64,000 nucleotides of DNA, taken from an uncultured Aquimarina sp. (GTDB lineage Bacteria > Bacteroidota > Bacteroidia > Flavobacteriales > Flavobacteriaceae). Positions 10,441-18,308 of the stretch are shown one piece after another. The stretch covers positions 186,001-250,000 of the forward strand of contig CANMLW010000004.1 in NCBI GenBank assembly GCA_947498705.1, given 5' to 3'. Below the pieces are notes generated by a model. That model made no database searches. It worked only from the letters and a program-made list of their open reading frames with translations, and was not told the DNA's origin. The stretch's first letter is position 1; each line of letters begins with the position of its first letter. Made by a program: the position numbers and the translations under genes.

Positions 10441-10540
10441 AACAATAGTATAATGGCAATCGCAATTGTCATTATATCCACTATAAATCTATCATTTTCA
10501 TAACAATCTAAACAAACATTTTGGTTGTTTTTTAAGTATT
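10441..10540 (-). repeat. Cassette-border repeat, copy A
   Basis: About 95 nt that align with 12509-12603 at roughly 80% identity by eye, with a near-identical core (ctataaatctatcatttt, then aacaatctaaa). Its right end overlaps the stop codon of the minus-strand gene that ends at 10532, and it leads into the promoter region of the next minus-strand gene. Confidence 0.7.
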
Positions 10541-11191
10541 ATGATTTACTTTAACCATAATTTTTCTTCTGGGACAAATTATATAAAAGTCAATATTACC
10601 TATGAAATAATTTTCATCACTAATATCATGCATATAATATTCATAAGCATAGTAATTTCCTTCTTCATTTAACAAGTCTTCCAATTCAAAATTCAATTGG
10701 CTTAATTCAGTATGAGCAAAGTCTAAAAACTTCTGATCGTTTTTATTAAAAGGTGTTTTTTTCCAATGTTCCGATTTCCAATGATTTCTTAGTTCTGTTT
10801 TAGGGTATTCAGCAAAAAACTCACTATTAGGGTTTGTAAAATAATTAGCTGTCGAATCATCAATTTTATAAATCCATATTGAATATCCATCACCATTAAA
10901 TGCTCTTTCAGTTTCGTATTCATATATTTTTTCTCCATCGCTAAATTTAAACCCCGTAAGTTCTTTATTATAGTTCCTTTCTTGAACTTTTTCTATTGGC
11001 CTCCAAAAGAATTCAGAACCGGGAAGTATTTTCCAAAAAAATCCTGGAACTAAAATCAGAATTACAAGAACTGTAGTTAATTTATATAATTTCTGTTTAT
11101 GATTTTTTCGAAAGGATTTATAAATTTTATATCCTATGATTGGATAGGAAATAATTATTATTAATGTCGCTAATAAGATTATTAAAATCAT
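10532..11191 (-). CDS. Single-pass membrane-anchored protein of unknown function
   Basis: A 219-residue protein with two hydrophobic N-terminal stretches (about residues 2-24 and 38-56) and a polar, acidic remainder rich in aromatic residues, probably outside the membrane. The C-terminal ~60 residues (LNEEGNYYAYEYYMHDIS...) are notably Tyr/Asp/Glu-rich. I recognise no family. The stop codon is embedded in repeat copy A, and the upstream region carries a shorter related sequence (about 11205-11245). It belongs to the array of single minus-strand genes. Confidence 0.65.
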   Translation of the reverse strand: MILIILLATLIIIISYPIIGYKIYKSFRKNHKQKLYKLTTVLVILILVPGFFWKILPGSEFFWRPIEKVQERNYNKELTGFKFSDGEKIYEYETERAFNGDGYSIWIYKIDDSTANYFTNPNSEFFAEYPKTELRNHWKSEHWKKTPFNKNDQKFLDFAHTELSQLNFELEDLLNEEGNYYAYEYYMHDISDENYFIGNIDFYIICPRRKIMVKVNHNT

Positions 11192-11275
11192 TTAAGATAC
11201 TACTTTCGGTATTATGGCAATGGTAAATAGAACAAACGTTGTTGTCTCAAAGGGCAACTATGTTTTGATACACTA

Positions 11276-11677
11276 TTAACCATTTTCTTTTTCGGGGAGA
11301 TCTGTGGTAAGATCAATATCATATTTCTCTCTTAGTTTATAGTTAAGAACTGCATCCTTTTGGAATGAATCCAGTCTTTTTAATTTTTCAATTGGAGAAT
11401 CTTCTGTAATTCTCATTATTTGGTGTCCGTGTTTTTCTATACGTTCATTATAAAACACTAAACAACTATAGAGCGATTCGGGTTTTGTATTCTTGAAAAG
11501 AAGGAATTTACGTTTTGGTTTTTTTCTATATAGATTAACAGTTAAGTCATACATAAATCGTTCTATAAAACTAATTTCTAAAACAAGAGTACCCTCCAAA
11601 CAGTCTCTTTCTGCTTTTAAATAGTAAGAGCCATCTGCATATTCCCTATGTTTTTCTTTAATTATCCTCCAATTCAT
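11276..11677 (-). CDS. Small soluble protein of unknown function
   Basis: A protein of about 133 residues, without signal peptide. The frame begins four codons earlier (11689), but those codons lie in a border sequence shared with other intergenic regions, so the ATG at 11677 (MNWRIIKEKH) is preferred. It is Lys/Arg/Glu-rich with a beta-rich centre (DCLEGTLVLEISFIERFMYD). No known motif is visible. It sits alone between two repeat-bearing intergenic regions in the 7.4-12.6 kb accessory stretch. Confidence 0.6.
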   Translation of the reverse strand: MNWRIIKEKHREYADGSYYLKAERDCLEGTLVLEISFIERFMYDLTVNLYRKKPKRKFLLFKNTKPESLYSCLVFYNERIEKHGHQIMRITEDSPIEKLKRLDSFQKDAVLNYKLREKYDIDLTTDLPEKENG

Positions 11678-11868
11678 GATGAAGCACAACGTTTTATATA
11701 TGTGTCGTAGCAGAACAAATTGTTACCCCGCTTTTTGGGTTTTTCTGTGCATTGGTTACTAACTTTTCCCATTTGTAAGCATTACGCCTCACCAAAAGTA
11801 CAATTACCTATCGATTCATCAATTAGTTGCTATGAGTACCTATATGTTGTTGACATTAGTTGTTTTTT

Positions 11869-12489
11869 TTAGGTATCCGTAGGAACATCATCCCAATCGT
11901 CTCCCCATCCAACTAGCCAACTTAAACCATATCTCCTTTCATATACAATACTTGGATTGAGTTCAGAAGGCATTTCTTTTCCGAATAATTGGGCGTCTCT
12001 GACTCTCCAGTGTTGATTATACAATTCATTTTCCATTTCATTAAGCTCAGAGTCTGATCTCAATTGAATTTTGTTCTTAAACTCATCTGGATTATTAATA
12101 ATTTCGGACAATCCATTTGTCGAATAAACATCAAACTCTTGATTTAATGGTGGCATATCCGTAATGAAATTTATTCCCCAAAGTAATGAGGTTAAAGCTT
12201 CGGCTCTCCAACTAAAATCTCTTATTACATTTTGCTCAGGTGAATCAGTATTTAGAAAAATACTCTCTTGATGCGAAAGATATTCTCCAATTGAATTATT
12301 ACGAAACCAATCGGTAAATCTAGAATCATTTCCTTGATGAACTTTTCCGATAACAGCCAATAAAGCTAAAATCCTTTCAGCAACTTCAATTGGTTTTCTT
12401 ATTATTATTTCATCTTCCTGTTCTTCATCGAGTTCTGCTTTTATTTCATTGCTTCCATCAGAATTCTTTTTTTTGAACCATTTCCACAT
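11869..12489 (-). CDS. DUF4272 domain protein
   Basis: About 206 residues from the ATG at 12489. The C-terminal half shows the DUF4272 signature, ending in RRYGLSWLVGWGDDWDDVPTD, with the family's IEVAERILALLAVI helix and WRAEALTSLLWGI segment before it. The function of the family is unknown; it is common in immunity-like and cassette-borne genes. The frame extends 15 codons further to 12534, but that stretch is translated repeat copy B, whereas MWKWFKKKN at 12489 has a Shine-Dalgarno-like AAGGA upstream. The stop codon lies in a repeat-like border (11841-11875). Confidence 0.75.
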   Translation of the reverse strand: MWKWFKKKNSDGSNEIKAELDEEQEDEIIIRKPIEVAERILALLAVIGKVHQGNDSRFTDWFRNNSIGEYLSHQESIFLNTDSPEQNVIRDFSWRAEALTSLLWGINFITDMPPLNQEFDVYSTNGLSEIINNPDEFKNKIQLRSDSELNEMENELYNQHWRVRDAQLFGKEMPSELNPSIVYERRYGLSWLVGWGDDWDDVPTDT

Positions 12490-12508
12490 ATTTTCCTTAA
12501 TTATTGCC

Positions 12509-12603
12509 AACAATATTATAGTAGCAATTGCCATTATATTCTCTATAAATCTATCATTTTTACAACAATCTAAATAAACATTTTTGTAGTTTTTTTTAAT
12601 ATT
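12509..12603 (-). repeat. Cassette-border repeat, copy B
   Basis: The second copy of the repeat seen at 10441-10540; the core is nearly identical and the ends are diverged. In copy A the T-rich end overlaps a gene's stop codon; here the equivalent end (12596-12598) has no gene upstream, as if a cassette had been lost. Confidence 0.7.
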
Positions 12604-12719
12604 GACCCTAAATGATGTATTACATTTTCTGATGCATCATTTGGGGTTAATAGATTTACACTCTAACCAACAAATCACTAACCTAAGTTCGATTAATCTG
12701 AAATGCGTCAGTTTGAGTG

Positions 12720-12735
12720 ATCCGCCTTGGCGGAT
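12720..12735. repeat. Short perfect palindrome (ATCCGCC-TT-GGCGGAT)
   Basis: A GC-rich 7-bp inverted repeat with a 2-nt centre in otherwise AT-rich DNA. It is probably the outer part of a REP-like intergenic element that continues into 12744-12779. Confidence 0.6.
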
Positions 12736-12743
12736 TGTATCGA

Positions 12744-12779
12744 CCTTTCGACAGTGCCTGTCCTGAGTTTATCGAAGGG
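12744..12779. repeat. REP-like intergenic element
   Basis: Arms CCTTTCGA (12744-12751) and TCGAAGGG (12772-12779) enclose CAGTGCCTGTCCTGAG-like sequence. This resembles the TTCGACA...CTCAGG...TCGAAGG intergenic repeats seen in many flavobacterial genomes. Confidence 0.6.
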
Positions 12780-12825
12780 CTCAAGATGACTAGCATTTCG
12801 GTACTAAAAAGCTATTCTCGATACA

Positions 12826-12875
12826 ATTTTTCTCTGTAACATCTCGAACATAGTCGAGATGTTACAGAGAAAAAT
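12826..12875. repeat. Perfect 22-bp inverted repeat with 6-nt loop
   Basis: The arms 12826-12847 and 12854-12875 match without a mismatch. The arms begin with T5 and end with A5, so it is not a classic terminator on either strand, because the A/T runs pair with each other. A MITE or REP remnant is more likely. Confidence 0.75.
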
Positions 12876-12964
12876 CACTCGAATCGACGCTTTTTATTGT
12901 ATACTTGCTATTAATCGAACTCAGGTTTATATATATAATCCTTATCAACCATACTAAAAACAAA

Positions 12965-13936
12965 TCAGTTGATATCTGTAAAATGTATTCCTCCTTTGAG
13001 ATCTACAGAAACCATTTGATTTTGATCTTTAGACACCTTTATACTACTGATCGTTGCACGATGTGTAAGCAATTCTCCTTCGAGGTCTCCCGTTGTTTTA
13101 TTCCAAAATCGTATAGATCGATCAAAACCACCGGTACAAATTGTATTTTTTGCAAAACAACCAACAGTCAATTCCATCTGTATAGGAATTCGATAAATCG
13201 TATCTTTACCAGACTCGTAATAAGGCCAATCCGGATGCTTTTTAGACATCGTTTTTGTCGTATCTCCCGCAGCAGATTGTATTGTAAATTTATTGCGATG
13301 AATCAGTAGCTTATTATTTGCGTCATCTACATCTACCAACCTCCCCTGGTTCATTTTTTGGGTAGTAATGGTATGATTTTCGAGATTCCATATAACCATC
13401 TTATCATAGTATGAATGATATAGCTTATTAGATTTACCAAATCTAATTAAACCACCAGTAAAACTTTCTGGATAGATCATCCTTTCATAGTTAGTATAAA
13501 TATCCCAAACAAAATTCTCTCCCTTACCATTATATCCCATAAGATATTTTCCGTCGGCAGATAGCTGTATGTTATTGATCCAGGATTCTCCTGTAGTTAA
13601 CCTCCTTTTTATATTTTGGCTTTTAGCATCCAGAATAAGAACTCCTGAGGCCAATGTACTGGCTATAATTTCGTTCGTTTTTTCAGAATACGCCAATGAA
13701 TAAATTTCATCGTTAATTTGCGCAAGTACTTCTTCTTTTTCATCCCCTTTAATTCTCTTTGCAATTCTGCCAGAATATGTTGAAACAATCACTGTATCCT
13801 TTTCTGAAATATAGGTAACATCTGTATACGAAACAGGATTGATCCCAGTTAATTTTTGCGTATTATTACTTGTTGTGTTGCAAGAAGCTAATAGCGACAT
13901 AATCATCATCAAAACAACATCTTTTAAATTATTCAT
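12965..13936 (-). CDS. WD40-like beta-propeller lipoprotein
   Basis: A 323-residue protein with a lipobox (SLLASC, Cys19) and repeated beta-propeller blades: phrases such as INDEIYSLAYSEKTNEIIAS, INNIQLSADGKYLMGYNGKG and ICTGGFDRSIRFWNKTTGDL are typical WD40-like strands. Such proteins act as binding scaffolds on the periplasmic side or the surface. The ATG overlaps the stop of the preceding gene by 8 nt (ATGAATAA), so the two are translated as a coupled pair. The partner is unknown. Confidence 0.8.
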   Translation of the reverse strand: MNNLKDVVLMMIMSLLASCNTTSNNTQKLTGINPVSYTDVTYISEKDTVIVSTYSGRIAKRIKGDEKEEVLAQINDEIYSLAYSEKTNEIIASTLASGVLILDAKSQNIKRRLTTGESWINNIQLSADGKYLMGYNGKGENFVWDIYTNYERMIYPESFTGGLIRFGKSNKLYHSYYDKMVIWNLENHTITTQKMNQGRLVDVDDANNKLLIHRNKFTIQSAAGDTTKTMSKKHPDWPYYESGKDTIYRIPIQMELTVGCFAKNTICTGGFDRSIRFWNKTTGDLEGELLTHRATISSIKVSKDQNQMVSVDLKGGIHFTDIN

Positions 13937-14423
13937 CCCTTTTAAGTTTAATTGTTTTACCCTTGTCTACTAATTCGATATCGGATCCACTTTCTGAAGT
14001 AGATAAACTTACTATACTACCCGATTGTGACCATAGGCGCAATGTTGTTGCCCCTTGTGGTTCTGCCAAAAACAGTACCGTTTGATCTGTTTTTCCGTCG
14101 AGCGTAAAAAAAATGTTTCCATAATCATCGTCGGTCACGTACCCTCCTCGTTCTATCCCTTCACTATCGTACAGCATCAAACCAGAAACAGCAGTTTGAC
14201 TTCTCGAAGAATACATTCTACCTCCCTCTCGTTGTGCTTCTGGTAAATGCGCTCCCAGTATAGCGCGTTCTACTCCTAACGAATCTACCACAACGATTCC
14301 CCGTACTTTTAGAACATCTTTCGAATAATCCTTACCCAAATCTTTGTAGGATTTTAAATTTAAAAACACATAGGCTGTAAAACATATATTCCCTATGAGT
14401 AGCATTAGTATTACTTTTTTCAT
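13929..14423 (-). CDS. Membrane-anchored beta-rich protein, family not recognised
   Basis: A 164-residue protein with one N-terminal hydrophobic anchor (residues 4-20) and a beta-rich outer part carrying regularly spaced short motifs: VRGIVVVDSLGVERAILGAH, SGLMLYDSEGIERGGYV and NIFFTLDGKTDQTVLFLA. These repeat the pattern of a hydrophobic strand, then D-x-x-G. Related proteins of unknown role occur in other flavobacteria. It is the first gene of a two-gene unit with the WD40-like lipoprotein. About 640 nt of non-coding DNA lies upstream. Confidence 0.65.
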   Translation of the reverse strand: MKKVILMLLIGNICFTAYVFLNLKSYKDLGKDYSKDVLKVRGIVVVDSLGVERAILGAHLPEAQREGGRMYSSRSQTAVSGLMLYDSEGIERGGYVTDDDYGNIFFTLDGKTDQTVLFLAEPQGATTLRLWSQSGSIVSLSTSESGSDIELVDKGKTIKLKRDE

Positions 14424-15061
14424 TGTATAAATAATATATAGGTAGTAAAAGAGAAATGTCTCTTACTTGTTTAATTACATAAAAAGGTTTAGCCCTGTTG
14501 TTTTCAACACTAGAGCATCGTTCATCAAATGAATACAGCTACTTTGTTTTATTTTGAAGCAGGTTGTATTTTGCATCTACAATGGTATTAGAATGGTTCA
14601 AACCTACTGCAAATTTTGTTTCAGAATTCATAAAATAAGTCCCAAAACCAATTTTGAGACCATACTACTTGCTGCCTACACTGCTCAAATACAGATTATG
14701 TAATAAAATTCATCATCACTATTGAAAACATCATAGAACCTGATACTTTACAAGTCCCTGCATGGCGGTTTATTCTGAAATTGACGAAAGGCTAGAGTGA
14801 AATTTGAAAATATAGCTAAATCAGCTTATCATGTCATCCCAAACTAGATTTGGGATCTCATATTTCGAAGTGATTCCATACTAATAAGATGTTGAATCAT
14901 CTTCAGCATGACAAATAGTATAGATTTAGCTTTATAGTCTAGCAGCTTATTTTGAAGCGTCTTTTAAAATGCACTAGATTTTCTATGGCATCATCAGAGG
15001 GAAAATTCCTCATTAATATATTTTAACTTTACCACTTTTTTCGAGCATACTCATCTATGAT
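14424..15061. other. 638-nt divergent intergenic region
   Basis: No gene is visible. It separates a minus-strand unit from the plus-strand AraC regulator and contains a REP-like repeat at 14832-14913. That repeat is nested in weaker inverted copies of TAGCTAAATC (near 14811) and GATTTAGCT (near 14928). Confidence 0.6.
14832..14913. repeat. REP-like element (TGTCATCCC...CAGCATGACA)
   Basis: It begins TGTCATCCCAAACTAGATTT, contains GGGATCTCAT and ends TTCAGCATGACA. This is the layout of a widespread Bacteroidota intergenic repeat with complementary ends (TGTCAT / ATGACA). Confidence 0.7.
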
Positions 15062-16165
15062 ATGGAATTATTTCTAGAAGGAATATTATTTTTTATTGGA
15101 TTACAACTAGTAGCAGTTGCATTATTGCATTTTTATCATACATCTAACCATAAAGCAATTCCTCTTGCATTTATCTGTGCTATTGTTGGACTTTGGTATT
15201 TTTGTTATGTATTTCGTCAATATTGGATTAATAACATAGGGTTAGCGATTTTAATAGGGCCTGATAAAACGCTATTCTTATCTGCCTTTTTGCTTTTTTA
15301 TTTTAAATCTTTTCATGAAAGACTTAGCAAAACATATATCCTCAAACACCTTGCAATCCCATTTCTTGTCTACTCGTCTTCATTAATTATACGATTTTAT
15401 TTTCCCGATGCATGGCCTTCTTTTGAAAACAAAAAGATTCCTTTTTTCTTTTTATCTGCTATTGCAATTTTTTGGTATTACTTCTTTTTAACTCGTAAAG
15501 AACTGAAAAACAATCTTAAAAAATTTTTACTACCAAAAGTTTATCATCGATTCACTTTTTTGTTTTATTCTTTCTACTTTTTCTTGTTAATAGTCCCTAT
15601 TTATGATATGACTAAATCATTAGTAGATTCCAGAATTCCGGTTTATGATCTATCATCACACAACCCTTTGCTGTATCAACTTATTTTCCAACACCTAGAA
15701 AACGTCATATACATTTATATCTATTTAACAAGTTACTTTCTTTTCTTATATGCATTAACAGAATTATCTTTTATAAGGCAATTACTATTACCCAACAATT
15801 CATCTCTAAGTAAAAGTTTGGTTAACAAAATAGACATGATTAGCAATTTGATCGATGTTAATTTGATTGATCAAAAAATGTTTTTGGATCCCCATCTAAC
15901 AGTTGATTCTTTTGCAGGCAAACTTGGAATTACCAAAAAGGAAGTTTTAGATTACCTCAAACTAACCCATAAAGGATCATTTATAGACTATGTGAATACA
16001 CTTAGAATTGAAGAATACAAAATGCTGGTAAAAGACGAAAAATACGAGCAATATGATTTGGTTGGATTAGCACTTGAATGTGGTTTCAAGTCCAAATCTA
16101 CTTTTTATCGAGTTTTCAAACAACATGAAGGCATTACTCCTAATCAATTTAAAAAAACAAACTAG
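15062..16165 (+). CDS. Membrane-bound AraC-family transcriptional regulator
   Basis: A 367-residue protein. Residues 1-245 hold about six or seven hydrophobic segments (LFLEGILFFIGLQLVAVALL at the N-terminus and several more). Residues 255-367 are an AraC-type DNA-binding domain with two helix-turn-helices (LTVDSFAGKLGITKKEVLDY; LVGLALECGFKSKSTFYRVF). This layout is common in Bacteroidota and suggests a signal sensed in the membrane. The target genes are not evident; the RIP-like gene and a second AraC regulator lie just downstream, so regulation of that pair is possible. Confidence 0.85.
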   Translation: MELFLEGILFFIGLQLVAVALLHFYHTSNHKAIPLAFICAIVGLWYFCYVFRQYWINNIGLAILIGPDKTLFLSAFLLFYFKSFHERLSKTYILKHLAIPFLVYSSSLIIRFYFPDAWPSFENKKIPFFFLSAIAIFWYYFFLTRKELKNNLKKFLLPKVYHRFTFLFYSFYFFLLIVPIYDMTKSLVDSRIPVYDLSSHNPLLYQLIFQHLENVIYIYIYLTSYFLFLYALTELSFIRQLLLPNNSSLSKSLVNKIDMISNLIDVNLIDQKMFLDPHLTVDSFAGKLGITKKEVLDYLKLTHKGSFIDYVNTLRIEEYKMLVKDEKYEQYDLVGLALECGFKSKSTFYRVFKQHEGITPNQFKKTN

Positions 16166-16279
16166 CCCCTCTTATTGATACCTTTCACTCGTCTTTTGCA
16201 TTAGAAAATCTATACCATCTATGAGCCATCACTTTGATCAAAAAATAGTTGAATCTTTAAAATCAATGTAAAGAATCTC

Positions 16280-16816
16280 TCATCTAATATTTTCTTGATA
16301 TTTTTTAGGAGACATATGGAATCTTTTTTTGAATTCTGAACAGAAATATGGTAAACTATTATAACCCACCATATGTGCTATTTCTTTTACAGAAAGGTTT
16401 TTTTTAATTTCGAGAAACTTCGCTGCCTCTTTCAAACGATATTCCTTAACAAAGCCTATTGCGGTATAACCCGAATACTTCTTTATTCTCCTTAAAAAAG
16501 TATGCCTGGTAAGGTTAAGTTCTTTAGATATGTATACTACATCCAGATTTTCTGAAAGGTTATTCGCTATAATATCTATCACTTTATTTAAAAACTCTTG
16601 TTGATATTCATATTCTGAAGTAGAAAAAACTTTTTTTTCTTGAGCTACCGAAACTCTTTTTTTAGAAGCGTAAAAACGTTTTTTATTTAAATTACCCGAC
16701 GTCCCTTTTGTTCGATCAATAATGTATTGAAAAAGTTTTGATTTAAAATAAAATAGCTTTTTAAACTTTACCTGCATACTTCTCGATCGAGGCATAAAAA
16801 AAATAAGTGATTTCAT
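16280..16816 (-). CDS. Small AraC-type DNA-binding regulator
   Basis: A 178-residue protein. Residues 85-178 form an AraC helix-turn-helix domain (LDVVYISKELNLTRHTFLRR; LSVKEIAHMVGYNSLPYFCSEFKKRF). The basic N-terminal ~80 residues have no recognisable sensor domain. The helix-turn-helix resembles the C-terminal end of hybrid two-component regulators, so this may be a cut-down relative. It is transcribed divergently from the RIP-like toxin gene across a 407-nt spacer, which makes it the best local candidate for that gene's regulator. Confidence 0.8.
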   Translation of the reverse strand: MKSLIFFMPRSRSMQVKFKKLFYFKSKLFQYIIDRTKGTSGNLNKKRFYASKKRVSVAQEKKVFSTSEYEYQQEFLNKVIDIIANNLSENLDVVYISKELNLTRHTFLRRIKKYSGYTAIGFVKEYRLKEAAKFLEIKKNLSVKEIAHMVGYNSLPYFCSEFKKRFHMSPKKYQENIR

Positions 16817-17223
16817 TAGGTTTCAAGATTTGATATTGTTTTTATTATTTCATACTCAGGGTTTATTAGTATTGCGAAATGACACTATCAAATTGACAGG
16901 GTATATCATTGGTTTATTACTAAATATATTCAAAAAAAAATGTTGTATCTCAGCATTTGTACAAACGGTAGTTTTGAGTGTATGAATGGTTTATTTTATT
17001 GTGTAAATGTATTTTCTTATTTAATATCTTCAAATACACTCAATTTTAAACTTTAGGAAAATCATTCTGATGACATCATTTTTTTTACAAAAGATTACTT
17101 TTTTTTCACAAAACTTCAGAAAGTAACATTACTTACATCAGTATCACTCATCTAATTTTAATTTCATCTTGTGATCACAACATTAAAATTGTTACAACAA
17201 ATATTAAACTTAAAACCTAACAA
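16817..17223. other. Divergent control region of the AraC gene and the RIP gene
   Basis: Very AT-rich, with no gene. It holds the 12-bp palindrome listed separately. The leader before the RIP ATG is rich in A and C (ACAACAAATATTAAACTTAA), as is usual before flavobacterial start codons. Confidence 0.55.
17169..17180. promoter_or_regulatory. Possible operator palindrome TTGTGATCACAA
   Basis: A perfect 12-bp palindrome 44 nt upstream of the RIP start codon. It contains TGTGA/TCACA half-sites but without the 6-nt spacing of a classical Crp site, so the binding factor is unknown. It could be a chance match. Confidence 0.3.
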
Positions 17224-18156
17224 ATGAAAACGAAATTAAACTTATCTAAAACACTAATCATTTTCTTTATTTTAATCGGTGGCTGGGTTAATGCACAATA
17301 TGGAACAGAGTTAAAAATTGATAACAAAAACACTTTTATCAACACTATTAACAATATTAGAAATGCACGAGTAAAAGCGATCAATGATAAACAAGAGCAT
17401 ATGCTATTACGTTATAACAAAGGAGGGGGTAACTATACATATTTTCAAATGCGTGTAAGAGATTTTTACATCATAGGATATGCAACTGCAACCGGAAGAG
17501 AACAACCTAACATTATACCGTATACAGACGCACAAACTAGATATCCAGCTGTTTTACCAACTATAAATGGTGTCCCAGGGATTAAAGACGCCTTTCAAAA
17601 TCCTGGTATAGCTAGAAGTGTACATACCATAGCCCTAATTTTTGCAGAGTCTGTGCGTTCAGATACTTTAAGAAACTACGTTGGCAGAAACTTTACATCA
17701 ACTATGATTCAATATGACCCCGTTAGACCGGTAGTAACTAATTGGGCCCAAATTTCTGCTTTTTTTAAAATAGAAACCACTACCAATAAGTTTAGACCTC
17801 TTAAGGATAGTGACTACTTAGGCTATTATAATGCCACAGGAAAACCTCAAGATTTAGGAAACGCTTTAAGGTTTTTAGGAATTCTAAAAGCATTCAAAAA
17901 TCTATCAACAAAAAAAGCAGAAATTAATAACCTAAATATTGTAAATGAATCAGGACGTTCCTATATCATAGTTGGAGATACAAATGATGATATTACAGTA
18001 AAAATATTTTCTCTATCTGGTAGTAAGGTATTTCACAAAAGCTTAAATAAAAACAGCAAAACACTAATAAACAAAGTGATAAAAAATGGGATTTATATAA
18101 TTAATGCTGAGAACAAAACATTTAATATGAGTAAAAAGGTACTTATAGGTAATTAG
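17224..18156 (+). CDS. Secreted ribosome-inactivating protein homologue with T9SS sorting tail
   Basis: A 310-residue protein in three parts. Residues 1-24 are a signal peptide (cleavage at VNA-Q). Residues ~30-200 match the RIP fold of ricin A and Shiga toxin A: TFINTINNIRNARV resembles the first helix; DFYIIGYATATG carries Tyr82, equivalent to ricin Tyr80; ARSVHTIALIFAESVRS matches ricin's ARSF...SEAARF with Glu142 and Arg145 at the catalytic spacing; VTNWAQISAFF gives Trp174, equivalent to ricin Trp211. Residues ~235-310 are a type IX C-terminal sorting domain (VKIFSLSGSKV; GIYIINAENKTFNMSKKVLI). RIPs remove one adenine from the sarcin-ricin loop of large-subunit rRNA. Activity is inferred; the second active-site Tyr (ricin Tyr123) is not clearly placed. 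Confidence 0.85.
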   Translation: MKTKLNLSKTLIIFFILIGGWVNAQYGTELKIDNKNTFINTINNIRNARVKAINDKQEHMLLRYNKGGGNYTYFQMRVRDFYIIGYATATGREQPNIIPYTDAQTRYPAVLPTINGVPGIKDAFQNPGIARSVHTIALIFAESVRSDTLRNYVGRNFTSTMIQYDPVRPVVTNWAQISAFFKIETTTNKFRPLKDSDYLGYYNATGKPQDLGNALRFLGILKAFKNLSTKKAEINNLNIVNESGRSYIIVGDTNDDITVKIFSLSGSKVFHKSLNKNSKTLINKVIKNGIYIINAENKTFNMSKKVLIGN

Positions 18157-18216
18157 AATAATTGCTTACATCCGTATCTATTAATAATCCATCACTAAAA
18201 ACAAAATAGAATAACT

Positions 18217-18270
18217 TAAAGCTACATACTGTAACTTCTATCATTCATGAATACAGGATGTAGCTTTAAA
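18217..18270. terminator. Bidirectional terminator between RIP and OmpA genes
   Basis: The arms AAAGCTACAT (18218-18227) and ATGTAGCTTT (18258-18267) pair perfectly, with further partial pairing (ACTGT / ACAGG) and A/T runs outside. It lies between convergent genes. Confidence 0.65.
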
Positions 18271-18308
18271 TTTTTAAAATTAGTTATCAAGAATACCTTT
18301 AAAAAATA

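Larger units (their letters stand above)
12604..12964. other. Non-coding spacer packed with palindromes
   Basis: No credible gene is present. Besides the three elements listed separately there is an imperfect hairpin at 12604-12647 (arms ACCCTAAATGATG and CATCATTTGGGGT). The spacer lies downstream of the minus-strand WD40-like gene and upstream of the DUF4272 gene. Confidence 0.6.

Noticed and set aside
12441..12603. A membrane-anchor N-terminus for the DUF4272 protein (start at 12534)
   Set aside because: The hydrophobic MAIATIILLAII is translated from the intergenic repeat that also occurs outside any gene at 10441-10540.
12905..13309. A 134-codon plus-strand frame opposite the WD40-like lipoprotein gene
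   Set aside because: The minus-strand gene has a lipobox, blade motifs and a coupled neighbour; the plus-strand frame is a shadow without features.
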